Source: Planomicrobium stackebrandtii
Lineage (GTDB): Bacteria; Bacillota; Bacilli; Bacillales_A; Planococcaceae
Assembly (NCBI RefSeq): GCF_030814955.1
Contig: NZ_JAUSWB010000009.1
Location: forward strand, 62,001-126,000
DNA: 64,000 bases
Direction of reading: 5' to 3'
Part shown: piece after piece, positions 27,893-35,882 of the stretch
Numbering within the stretch: position 1 is the stretch's first letter
Layout: the number at the start of each line of letters is the position of its first letter
Made by a program: the position numbers and the translations under genes
The notes under the pieces: generated by a model
The model's input: the letters and a program-made list of their open reading frames with translations, nothing else
Databases searched by the model: none
Told to the model about the DNA's origin: nothing

Positions 27893-28996
27893 ATGATTTA
27901 TTTGGACAACAGCGCGACAACTCGTCCCAGAAAAGAAGTGCTTGATGCCTTTGTCGCAGCTAATGAGCGCTTTTACGCCAATCCAGCATCACTTCATGTA
28001 TGGGGAAACCAGGCAGAAGACCTGCTGGAAACTGCACGCAGCCAATTGAAAGAGAAACTGCACATGGAAAAGATTGTTTTTACATCCGGCGGAACTGAGG
28101 CAAACAATCTGGCATTGATCGGCACCGCCAGAAGCTATCAGCACCGTGGCAAACATATTGTCACAGCTGCAACAGAACATCCTTCCGTCTTGAACAGCTT
28201 GGCAGCATTGGAACAGGAAGGCTTTAGCGTAACGCGTCTTCCAGTCAGCCGGTCAGGAGCGATCGATGTCGCTGAGTTGATGAATTCTCTTAAAAGCGAT
28301 ACGATTCTGGTATCGCTCATGCACGTCAACAATGAAATTGGCACGATCCATCCCATTGCGGAAATTGCGGCCATGCTGAAAGAGCGGCGCATCTTGTTTC
28401 ACGTAGATGCTGTTCAAAGTATCGGCAAGCTGGAGCTTGATCCCACTGCCATGCCTGATTTATTGTCTGTGTCGGGCCATAAGATTCACGGATTAAAGGG
28501 CAACGGGCTACTGGCATATTCCGGTGTCGAGCTGCAGGCGATTCAGTTTGGCGGTGGCCAGGAATCTGGAATCCGGAGCGGCACTGTTTCCGTCCCCAAC
28601 GCAGTCGCTTTAGCGAAAGCGCTGAGATTGGCACAGCCAAATCCATTGCACCAAGAGTGGAACCAACAGCTGCGTGAGTTTTTTTCAGAATTCAAAGGCG
28701 TTAAAATCGTCAGCCCTACAGGAGCGGCTCCACATATTTTGGCCATAGCGGTAAAAGGGATAAGGGGCGAAATCCTCGTATCAGGTTTGCAAAAAGAGTC
28801 GGTCATCGTTTCCACTTCCAGCGCCTGTTCATCAAAAAGCGGCGACACGAGCCATGTCATTGGGGCAATTGGCTTGCCGCGTGAATTCAAGGATGGCGTC
28901 ATGCGAATCAGTTTTGGAGCGTTTACTGAAGAACAGGACATTATGGCGCTGCAAAGCGCATTTCAGCGGGTCTACCGCACCATAAAAGGAGTTTAA
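27893..28996 (+). CDS. nifZ: Cysteine desulfurase NifZ (IscS-like)
   Basis: PLP enzyme that takes sulfur from cysteine as a persulfide. 367 residues from ATG 27893, which is preceded by CGGAGG. The N-terminus is 'MIYLDNSATTRP', the PLP lysine is in 'SVSGHKIHG', and the catalytic cysteine loop is 'SSACSSKSG'. It lies six bases before thiI. In B. subtilis this pair supplies sulfur for 4-thiouridine in tRNA, with NifZ as the dedicated donor to ThiI. The frame is open into ezrA, but the ribosome site fixes the start. Confidence 0.93.
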   Translation: MIYLDNSATTRPRKEVLDAFVAANERFYANPASLHVWGNQAEDLLETARSQLKEKLHMEKIVFTSGGTEANNLALIGTARSYQHRGKHIVTAATEHPSVLNSLAALEQEGFSVTRLPVSRSGAIDVAELMNSLKSDTILVSLMHVNNEIGTIHPIAEIAAMLKERRILFHVDAVQSIGKLELDPTAMPDLLSVSGHKIHGLKGNGLLAYSGVELQAIQFGGGQESGIRSGTVSVPNAVALAKALRLAQPNPLHQEWNQQLREFFSEFKGVKIVSPTGAAPHILAIAVKGIRGEILVSGLQKESVIVSTSSACSSKSGDTSHVIGAIGLPREFKDGVMRISFGAFTEEQDIMALQSAFQRVYRTIKGV

Positions 28997-29002
28997 CCCA
29001 CT

Positions 29003-30205
29003 ATGAAAACCAATCAAATCCTCGTGCGCTACGGCGAGTTATCAACAAAAGGCAAAAACCGCAGTTCGTTTATTGGACGGCTGCGCGACAATGTAAGACA
29101 GACGTTTGCCGATTTGGAAAGCCTGCAGATCAAAGCGGAACGCGACCGGATGTTCATCACATCAGACAGCGAACAGGATTTGGCGCAAGTGATTGAACGC
29201 TTGCCGCATGTTTTCGGCATCCAATCGTTCAGCCCGGTAACTGCCTGTGAATTGGACCTTGAAGCCATGAAAGGAGCAGCAGAAGCAATCATCGCCAAAA
29301 TCCAGGATACCGATAAAAGCTTTAAAGTATCCGTAAAACGGCCATTCAAAGAATTTCCGCATGAAAAACCGGAAATCATGAAAGAACTCAGCTCTCATGT
29401 TCTGAGAATTTTTCCGGATTTAAAAGTCCAGATGAAAGATCCGGAAATAGACTTGAAAGTGGAAGTGCGGGAAGAAGCGGTTTATATGATGGCAGAGGTT
29501 ATTCAAGGGGCTGGCGGCTTGCCTGTAGGAGCCGGCGGCAAGGCCCTATTGATGCTGTCGGGCGGTTTGGACAGTCCGGTTGCCGGCTATCATATGCTAA
29601 AACGGGGCGTCCGGCTGGAACTGATTCATTTTTTTAGTCCGCCCTTTACCAATGACCGCGCCAAGGAAAAAGTGTTCGACTTGGCTGAAAAACTTTCGCA
29701 GTTTGGTTCATCCGTCAATCTGCACATTATCCCGTTCACCAAGCTTCAGCAGGAAGTGCATAAGCAAGTGCCGGACAATATCACGATGACTTCAACGCGC
29801 CGGATGATGATGCGCGTCGCAGATTTGGTAATGGCTGAGACCAATTGCCGCGCCATTATAACAGGCGAAAGCTTGGGGCAGGTAGCGAGCCAAACTTTGG
29901 AAAGCCTGCAGGCGATTAATGCGGTGACAAACACACCGATTCTACGTCCACTAATCGCAACCGATAAACTGGAAATCATCGAGACGGCCCAACAGATCGG
30001 AACATATGACATTTCCATCCGTCCTTTCGAAGATTGCTGCACGATTTTTACGCCAGCAAACCCAAAAACCAAACCAAAGCTTGAAAAAGTAGAGTACTAC
30101 GAAAACTTTGTATCATTTGATGAGTTTATTGAAGAAGCGGTGGCAGAGCGGGAAATTATCAAGTTCCCGCGCGTTAAAGTAAGCCAATTTGAAGATTTAT
30201 TGTAA
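29003..30205 (+). CDS. thiI: tRNA 4-thiouridine synthase ThiI
   Basis: 400 residues. THUMP domain (about 60-165), then a PP-loop adenylation domain with 'LSGGLDSPVAGY', where uridine 8 of tRNA is activated. The Bacillus-type short form lacks the C-terminal rhodanese domain of the E. coli enzyme, so the persulfide must come directly from NifZ encoded upstream. 'EDCCTIFTP' near residue 345 carries cysteines of the PP-loop domain. Start ATG 29003. Confidence 0.95.
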   Translation: MKTNQILVRYGELSTKGKNRSSFIGRLRDNVRQTFADLESLQIKAERDRMFITSDSEQDLAQVIERLPHVFGIQSFSPVTACELDLEAMKGAAEAIIAKIQDTDKSFKVSVKRPFKEFPHEKPEIMKELSSHVLRIFPDLKVQMKDPEIDLKVEVREEAVYMMAEVIQGAGGLPVGAGGKALLMLSGGLDSPVAGYHMLKRGVRLELIHFFSPPFTNDRAKEKVFDLAEKLSQFGSSVNLHIIPFTKLQQEVHKQVPDNITMTSTRRMMMRVADLVMAETNCRAIITGESLGQVASQTLESLQAINAVTNTPILRPLIATDKLEIIETAQQIGTYDISIRPFEDCCTIFTPANPKTKPKLEKVEYYENFVSFDEFIEEAVAEREIIKFPRVKVSQFEDLL

Positions 30206-30208
30206 ATG

Positions 30209-30240
30209 TCGAGCAGCCTATCATGGGCGGCTCTTTTTTT
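30209..30240 (+). terminator. Terminator of nifZ-thiI
   Basis: GAGCAGCC pairs with GGCGGCTC with one mismatch, followed by a T run. Confidence 0.75.
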
Positions 30241-30260
30241 GATTGATTTTATTGCGACCG

Positions 30261-30344
30261 CACCTCAAATGGCGATAACCGCACCTCGCGGACCATTTTC
30301 CCCACCTCAAACACCCAAGATCGCACCTCAGTTCTAGAATCAGC
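30261..30344. repeat. Four short repeats with core CACCTC every 21 bp
   Basis: CACCTC begins at 30261, 30282, 30303 and 30324: exactly 21 bases apart three times. Most copies are preceded by CG and followed by A or AAA; the rest of each unit varies. It lies after the thiI terminator. Confidence 0.85.
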
Positions 30345-30380
30345 ATCAATACACTGCTTTTTTTACAATTATTTGGATAT

Positions 30381-30484
30381 ACAGTCCAAATTGAGCAATA
30401 TACAGTCCATTCCACTCCAAATACTGTCTAAACTCCAAAAATACTATCCAAATAACCACATTTACTGTCCGCAGCCAGAAAAAA
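30381..30484. repeat. Five short repeats with core ACWGTCC about every 21 bp
   Basis: Cores ACAGTCC (30381, 30402), ACTGTCT (30423), ACTATCC (30443) and ACTGTCC (30464), with steps 21, 21, 20 and 21. Most are preceded by TAT or TT and followed by AAA-like bases. It directly follows the CACCTC array but has an unrelated core. Confidence 0.85.
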
Positions 30485-30906
30485 ATAATAATTTCAGCAA
30501 GCACCAAATAGCCTGCCTAGTTCAATAATCCGGGTGGTCCAAGCAGAGACGAGCACATCAGAATGGCGATGACCATTAGCCGACTGCATGGAACAAATTG
30601 TTTCATGTTTCTACTGGAGGGAATTGATGAGGCTACCTCATCGTCTTGCTTCTCTACATGAAAGTTTGGGCTTCTTATATGAATTTCAGGAGAAATCATT
30701 TCTTATCTATGAGTGAAGACTGAAAAAAAGTGCCGCTTCCTATTCCTGTTTGATTGCCTGCGGAAAGCTTCCACCTGTAGTGAGCTCGTTCCTATAACTC
30801 CACTCCACTTAATAGTTCAACTATATGAAATAATATGAATACTTAAACTCTTCCTGTATAATGATAGGAGTATAATAATCAGCTTATCTGCAAGGAGGAA
30901 ACCACT
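30485..30906. other. Non-coding stretch between the repeat arrays and the acyl-CoA synthetase gene
   Basis: No gene of normal size is supported here. It holds a 29-codon frame at 30627-30716 with a good GGAGGG five bases upstream, and on the minus strand a short hydrophobic frame (30517-30606) without a ribosome site. A TATAAT at 30857-30862 may be the -10 of the following gene, but no good -35 is seen. Confidence 0.5.
30627..30716 (+). CDS. Possible 29-residue peptide
   Basis: ATG 30627 follows GGAGGG (30616-30621) by five bases. The peptide starts MRLPHRLASLHESLG and ends FLIYE. It has no recognisable family, no clear promoter, and could be chance. It is listed only because the ribosome site is good and the surrounding 400 bases have no other explanation. 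Confidence 0.2.
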   Translation: MRLPHRLASLHESLGFLYEFQEKSFLIYE

Positions 30907-32481
30907 GTGAAACGAGAAGAACTGATAGCGCCGGATTCGTATAATCTGGTAGAAGAAATCGAGCGATATGCAAATGGGGATGGGAAGCTTGCAATCCTCT
31001 GGGAAAATGATAAAGGTGAAAAGCAGCAGGTTACCTATGACGAATTGATGCAGCGTGCAAACCGCGCAGCCAATAGCTTTGAAAAAGCCGGTCTTGTAAA
31101 GGGCGATGTCGTGCTGGTGATGGTGCCTCGCTTGATTGAAGCATATGTTGCGTATATTGGTGCTTTAAAAGCAGGATTGGCCGTCATTCCAAGTTCTGAA
31201 ATGCTTCGTGCAAAAGACATTGCCTATCGCTTGAACCACAGTGATGCCAAGGCGGTAATTGCTTACGAACCGTTTATGGATCAATTTAATGATGTCAAGG
31301 AAATGGCTAATGTCGTTAAGTTTGTCATCGGCCGATCCGATGATTCTTGGATTTCCTTGTTGGATGAAATGGCATCCGCGTCCACCGAATACATAGCAGC
31401 ACCGACCAAAAAAGAAAGCATGGCCTTTCTTTCCTATACGTCAGGAACCACCGGCAATCCTAAAGGCGCCGTACACAGCCACGGCTGGGCATACGCGCAT
31501 CTGCGTACGTCCGCTGAACATTGGCTCGGAGCGAAAGAAGGAGACGTGGTGTGGGCGACAGCGAGCCCAGGATGGCAGAAGTGGATCTGGAGTCCGTTTC
31601 TGGCAACGTTGGGAAGCGGAGCCACCGGTTTTGTCTATAATGGCAAGTTTGATCCGGCCGTGTATTTGGAACTGCTGGAAACCCGCAACATCAACGTGCT
31701 GTGCTGCACCCCTACAGAATACCGCATAATGGCGAAGCAAAAGGATTTAGCAAAATACGACTTGTCCGCACTGCACAGCGCCGTGTCGGCTGGTGAACCG
31801 CTCAATGCGGAAGTGATCAATGTCTTCCAGGAACATTTTGGTCTTGAGGTGCGCGACGGCTATGGCCAAACGGAAAATACTTTGCTGGTCGGTGTAATGA
31901 AAGGAATGGATGCCCGCATTGGCTCAATGGGCAAACCAACGCCAGGAAACCGGGTGGAAATCATCAATGATTTTGGTGAACCATGTGCGGCTGGAGAAGT
32001 GGGAGACATCGCCGTCCACGTTGAGACGCCCGCCCTGTTCAAAGAATATTTCAAGGATCCGGAGCGCACCAGGATGCAGTTCCGCGGGGACTATTATGTT
32101 ACAGGCGACAAAGCTTCAAAAGACGCTGACGGCTATTTTTGGTTTGAAGGCCGTGGAGACGATATTATCATTTCGTCCGGATACACAATCGGCCCGTTTG
32201 AAGTGGAAGATGCACTGGTTAAACATCCAATGGTTCAAGAATGTGCCGTTATCGGTGCACCTGACGAAATACGCGGCACAATTGTCAAAGCCTTTGTAGT
32301 GTTAGTGGAAGGGCATGCCGCTTCAGATGAATTGGTGAAAAATCTCCAGGACCACGTCAAGGGATTGACGGCGCCATATAAATACCCGCGAGCCATCGAT
32401 TTCCTTACTGAATTGCCGAAAACGGCATCCGGGAAAATCCGTCGTGTGGAGTTGCGCCAACAAGAAGAGCTTAATAAATAA
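30907..32481 (+). CDS. Medium-chain acyl-CoA synthetase (MbcS/YtcI type)
   Basis: 524-residue AMP-forming acid-CoA ligase. Motifs: 'SYTSGTTGNPKGA', 'GYGQTENTLL', 'GDKASKDADGYFWFEGR' and the C-terminal lysine motif 'PKTASGKIRR'. The family activates medium- or branched-chain fatty acids; B. subtilis YtcI occupies the same neighbourhood. The equivalent C-terminal lysine in AcsA is an acetylation target, so AcuA might act here too, but that is conjecture. Starts at GTG 30907 with AAGGAGG upstream. Substrate chain length is not certain. Confidence 0.88.
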   Translation: MKREELIAPDSYNLVEEIERYANGDGKLAILWENDKGEKQQVTYDELMQRANRAANSFEKAGLVKGDVVLVMVPRLIEAYVAYIGALKAGLAVIPSSEMLRAKDIAYRLNHSDAKAVIAYEPFMDQFNDVKEMANVVKFVIGRSDDSWISLLDEMASASTEYIAAPTKKESMAFLSYTSGTTGNPKGAVHSHGWAYAHLRTSAEHWLGAKEGDVVWATASPGWQKWIWSPFLATLGSGATGFVYNGKFDPAVYLELLETRNINVLCCTPTEYRIMAKQKDLAKYDLSALHSAVSAGEPLNAEVINVFQEHFGLEVRDGYGQTENTLLVGVMKGMDARIGSMGKPTPGNRVEIINDFGEPCAAGEVGDIAVHVETPALFKEYFKDPERTRMQFRGDYYVTGDKASKDADGYFWFEGRGDDIIISSGYTIGPFEVEDALVKHPMVQECAVIGAPDEIRGTIVKAFVVLVEGHAASDELVKNLQDHVKGLTAPYKYPRAIDFLTELPKTASGKIRRVELRQQEELNK

Positions 32482-32483
32482 GC

Positions 32484-32549
32484 ACAGCCGGTCACAAGCC
32501 GATACTGGAGTTTAACTGCTCCCGTACAGCCTATGACCGGCTGTTTTTC
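32484..32549 (+). terminator. Terminator of the acyl-CoA synthetase gene
   Basis: ACAGCCGGTCA pairs with TGACCGGCTGT across a 39-base loop, followed by T5. Confidence 0.7.
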
Positions 32550-32692
32550 TTTTGTCCTATTTTTAACCACTCGTTACGCTGCATACGCATTTCATGGGAG
32601 TTTCTCTTTATTTACTTTATATACGACATCAGCCTATAATGAGACTGTTATTTCGAAATACAAAATATATAAAGAATGGTGCGCGATGCAGG

Positions 32693-33610
32693 ATGACAGA
32701 ATCTAAAAAAGGTGTTTTGGTCATTATTTTAACGTATACATTGTGGGGGTTCATGCCGATTTTTTGGAAGCAGATCGATCATGTTCCAGCAGATGAGATT
32801 CTGGCAGGACGAATTATATGGTCTTTCTTGTTTACTCTTGGTTTTATTTTACTCATAAACGGCGGCCGTCAGTTATGGCTTGACCTGAAAATGCTGTGGT
32901 CTTCGAAGAAGAAGTTTTTCTTATTGATGCTGGCATCGTTCCTGATTTCTGCTAACTGGTTTTTTTATGTCTATGCAGTCTCCCATGACCGGATTGTCGA
33001 AACCAGCTTGGGGTATTACATCAATCCGCTGATTTCCATGCTCCTGGGTGCAATTTTCCTGAAAGAAAAGTTATCACCTGCGATTAAAATCGCCTTTCTG
33101 TTAGCGGCAACAGGCGTTTTGATATTAACAGTCTCTTTTGGCTCCCTGCCATGGCTTGCATTAGGAATGGCGTTCAGTTTTGCTTTTTACGGACTGATCA
33201 AGAAAACCATTCGGTTGGATGCATTGCGCGGATTGGCAATCGAAACTTTGTTTGTTTTCCCTATCGCGATTGCGTACTATGTCTATTTGATGTCGATCGA
33301 CCAGGTATCTTTTTTGCATACTGGACTGACGACAGATGTTCTGCTGATTGCCAGCGGATTGGTTACAGCTTTGCCGCTGCTGTTTTTTGCCATCGGAGCC
33401 CCGTTAATCCCGCTGTATATGGTTGGATTCCTGCAGTATATTGCTCCTTCATTGATGCTGCTGATCGGCGTTTTTATCTACGGAGAAGCTTTTACTGTCA
33501 TAGACATCATTTCCTTCTCGCTGATTTGGAGCGCTTTGGTGCTGTTCACTTCATCGAAGTTTTTGGAGGCTCGCGGAATCCGAAAGGCTAATAGGAAAGT
33601 TTCGGTTTAA
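32693..33610 (+). CDS. rarD: EamA-type transporter RarD
   Basis: 305-residue polytopic membrane protein of the drug/metabolite transporter superfamily with about ten predicted helices. The N-terminus 'GVLVIILTYTLWGFMPIFWK' and the middle 'SLGYYINPLISMLLG' are typical of RarD. The substrate is unknown; chloramphenicol resistance was once ascribed to the family. The start is placed at ATG 32693 because upstream residues do not resemble the family, although the Shine-Dalgarno is weak. Confidence 0.86.
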   Translation: MTESKKGVLVIILTYTLWGFMPIFWKQIDHVPADEILAGRIIWSFLFTLGFILLINGGRQLWLDLKMLWSSKKKFFLLMLASFLISANWFFYVYAVSHDRIVETSLGYYINPLISMLLGAIFLKEKLSPAIKIAFLLAATGVLILTVSFGSLPWLALGMAFSFAFYGLIKKTIRLDALRGLAIETLFVFPIAIAYYVYLMSIDQVSFLHTGLTTDVLLIASGLVTALPLLFFAIGAPLIPLYMVGFLQYIAPSLMLLIGVFIYGEAFTVIDIISFSLIWSALVLFTSSKFLEARGIRKANRKVSV

Positions 33611-33686
33611 ATTTCCTTTTTCGATGAAACATTTGCCAGTGTTTACCGTATAGTAAGAGGTAGAAACCAAGGAGGGAATTGCATAA

Positions 33687-34700
33687 ATGAATACAAAAAG
33701 ATGGATCGCTTTAGTAGTGGCTGCAGCCGTATTGGGAATTTCATTGGTTATCAACTCAGCTTTTGCTTTTCTTCAAAGTGGATTTGGAGAGGGTGTCGAT
33801 GACTTGATGGCGACTACCCAATCAAGCATCTCCGAAGTCGTTATTGAAGAGGGAGATTTTGATAATCGTGTAGCAGTTTTAAATGTGGACGGAGTGATCC
33901 AGGACACAGGCGAGGCATCGTCTCTATTTGGAACAACCGGCTATAACCATTCGTTCTTTATGGAACAATTGGAAAATGTCAAAGAGGATGACTCAGTTAA
34001 AGCTGTCGTGCTTACGGTAAATTCACCGGGCGGCGGAGTAGTGGAGTCAGCTGAGATTTATGACAAGATTATTGAAATCCAGGAAGAAACGGAAAAACCG
34101 TTTTATGTTTCCATGGGAGCGACGGCAGCATCAGGCGGCTATTACATTGCTGCACCCGCAGATAAGATTTTTGTAAATGAAGAAACTTTGACGGGTTCTA
34201 TCGGGGTCATCATGCAAAGCGTCAATTACGGCGAACTGGCAGAGCGCTACGGTGTGGACTTTGTCACGATCAAGTCAGGACCATACAAAGATATTATGAG
34301 CGCAACGCGCGACATGACAGAAGATGAACGTGCACTTCTTCAGGAGATGCTGGATGATTCATATGAATCATTTGTAGATGTTATCGAAGAAGGCAGAGGC
34401 ATGACGGAAGATGAAGTGAGAGCTGTTGCAGATGGCCGTGTCATGAATGGCCGCCAAGCAGTGGAAGTCAACTTGGCAGATGATTTTGGATTTGAAGAAG
34501 ACGTCATCGAGCAAGTAAAGACCGATTTTGATCTGGGCAATGCAGAAGTATTCCAATACGGTGCTTCAGAAGGATTGGGCTCATTGTTATCGATGAAAGT
34601 AAATTCGTTCTTCGGCAATGACATTGAGACGCAGATGATTACGAAAATGCTGACTGAATACAGTTCTCCGCGTATGATGTATTTATACGGTGATAAATAA
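33687..34700 (+). CDS. sppA: Signal peptide peptidase SppA
   Basis: 337-residue membrane-anchored serine protease that degrades cleaved signal peptides; in B. subtilis it also helps against lantibiotics. One N-terminal membrane helix (about 6-30). Catalytic serine lies in 'TAASGGYYIA' and the general-base lysine in 'SGPYKDIMS', the Ser-Lys dyad of the family. Shine-Dalgarno AAGGAGGG before ATG 33687. It is followed after nine bases by the RDD gene, its known partner. Confidence 0.94.
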   Translation: MNTKRWIALVVAAAVLGISLVINSAFAFLQSGFGEGVDDLMATTQSSISEVVIEEGDFDNRVAVLNVDGVIQDTGEASSLFGTTGYNHSFFMEQLENVKEDDSVKAVVLTVNSPGGGVVESAEIYDKIIEIQEETEKPFYVSMGATAASGGYYIAAPADKIFVNEETLTGSIGVIMQSVNYGELAERYGVDFVTIKSGPYKDIMSATRDMTEDERALLQEMLDDSYESFVDVIEEGRGMTEDEVRAVADGRVMNGRQAVEVNLADDFGFEEDVIEQVKTDFDLGNAEVFQYGASEGLGSLLSMKVNSFFGNDIETQMITKMLTEYSSPRMMYLYGDK

Positions 34701-34709
34701 GGAGGGACC

Positions 34710-35288
34710 ATGATGACAGACCACGAAACGAATAAACCAGCAGAAGTGCAAGTCGCACCACATCGTCCCGACACACCAAGCTACGAGGAAGTCCTGTTTT
34801 ATGAACGGAAACCGGCTGGATTTTGGGTGCGGTTTTGGGCATACTTGATCGATCTTTTAGTCATTGCAGGGCTAACATCTATTTTGATCAAGCCGGTATT
34901 TGCGCTTCTCGGTATTGAAACAAGCGGCATCCCTTGGTATGCACCCTATGCCGTTTTGTCAGCTGTCGTCTTCTATGGCTATTTTGTGCTGATGACAAAA
35001 TTCTTCAGACAGACTGTCGGGAAAATGATTATGGGCATTCGGGTAGTATCGTTGAAGTCAGATAATTTATCATGGACAACGCTCTTGTTCCGCGAATGGG
35101 TCGGACGATTTCTATCGGTGACCATTTGGCCGCTTTACTGGATTGTCGGGTTTACCCCGTTAAAACAAGGAATTCATGATTACATCGCAGACACAACAGT
35201 GGTTCACGAAGAATCGTTCCGCAAAAACAAGCTGGTGCAGAAGAAACGCCCAGATGGGTCTGGGTTGCATGAGACCCGAGCCTTTTAG
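34710..35288 (+). CDS. sppI: RDD membrane protein, SppA inhibitor SppI (YteJ)
   Basis: 192 residues. An RDD domain with 'GFWVRFWAYLIDLLVIAGL', further membrane helices, and 'QTVGKMIMGIRVVS'. The soluble ends include a basic C-terminus. In B. subtilis YteJ (SppI) binds SppA and inhibits it, protecting the cell from uncontrolled proteolysis. The same tandem arrangement is found here, nine bases downstream of sppA, with AAGGAGGG in between. Start ATG 34710, or the next codon, which is also ATG. Confidence 0.87.
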   Translation: MMTDHETNKPAEVQVAPHRPDTPSYEEVLFYERKPAGFWVRFWAYLIDLLVIAGLTSILIKPVFALLGIETSGIPWYAPYAVLSAVVFYGYFVLMTKFFRQTVGKMIMGIRVVSLKSDNLSWTTLLFREWVGRFLSVTIWPLYWIVGFTPLKQGIHDYIADTTVVHEESFRKNKLVQKKRPDGSGLHETRAF

Positions 35289-35323
35289 TATGATGAAGAT
35301 ACTATGAAAGGGAGGCGTTTTGA

Positions 35324-35830
35324 TTGGTACAAATCACATTCAAGAAAAACCCTGTTACCTTACCCAATAAAGAAGTGAAAGTTGGAGATCAGGCTCCAGA
35401 TTTTTCGGTGCTATGGACAGACTTGAACCCGGTGACACTGAAAGATACAGCTGGAAAAATTCGTCTTATCAGTGTGGTCCCGTCACTGGATACCGGCGTC
35501 TGCTCGGACCAGACAAAACGCTTTAGCGACGAAGCAGCAGCATTAGGCGACAATGTAGCAGTGTTGACCATTTCAGCCGATCTGCCGTTTGCGCAAAAGC
35601 GCTGGACAGAAATCAACAAAGTTGATGCACTTACCACTTTGTCGGATCATCGGGACTTGTCTTTCGGTGAAGCATACGGCGTAACGATGAAGGAACTTCG
35701 CCTACTGGCCCGTTCTATTTTTGTTATCGACCAAAATGACAAAGTTGCGTACGTAGAATATGTTCCTGAAGGAACGGATCATCCCGATTACGAAAAAGCG
35801 TTAGAGGCAGTAAAAGAATTAACAAACTAA
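35324..35830 (+). CDS. tpx: Thiol peroxidase Tpx lacking the resolving cysteine
   Basis: Atypical 2-Cys peroxiredoxin family member of 168 residues that reduces lipid and hydrogen peroxides. The peroxidatic cysteine is Cys60 in 'PSLDTGVCSDQT'. The family's resolving cysteine, about 34 residues later in 'RWC', is replaced by threonine (Thr95, 'QKRWTEINK'), and Cys60 is the only cysteine. The enzyme must then be recycled by another thiol, perhaps bacillithiol with a bacilliredoxin such as YtxJ; this is inference. Starts at TTG 35324 with GGGAGG eight bases upstream. Confidence 0.93.
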   Translation: MVQITFKKNPVTLPNKEVKVGDQAPDFSVLWTDLNPVTLKDTAGKIRLISVVPSLDTGVCSDQTKRFSDEAAALGDNVAVLTISADLPFAQKRWTEINKVDALTTLSDHRDLSFGEAYGVTMKELRLLARSIFVIDQNDKVAYVEYVPEGTDHPDYEKALEAVKELTN

Positions 35831-35835
35831 TACAA

Positions 35836-35865
35836 GAAACCCACTCAAAAGAGTGGGTTTCCTTA
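35836..35865 (+). terminator. Intrinsic terminator of tpx
   Basis: GAAACCCACTC pairs with GAGTGGGTTTC around AAAA. The T tract is short, so some readthrough into ytxK is likely. Confidence 0.7.
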
Positions 35866-35882
35866 TTGAGGACGGCGAACGC

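Noticed and set aside
30221-30415. Minus-strand open frame over the CACCTC and ACWGTCC arrays
   Set aside because: No ribosome site and it runs through the thiI terminator. The apparent repeats come from the 21-bp arrays.
22099-30484. 21-bp arrays as CRISPR
   Set aside because: Cores are only 6-7 bases, units are far too short for repeat plus spacer, and no cas gene is nearby.
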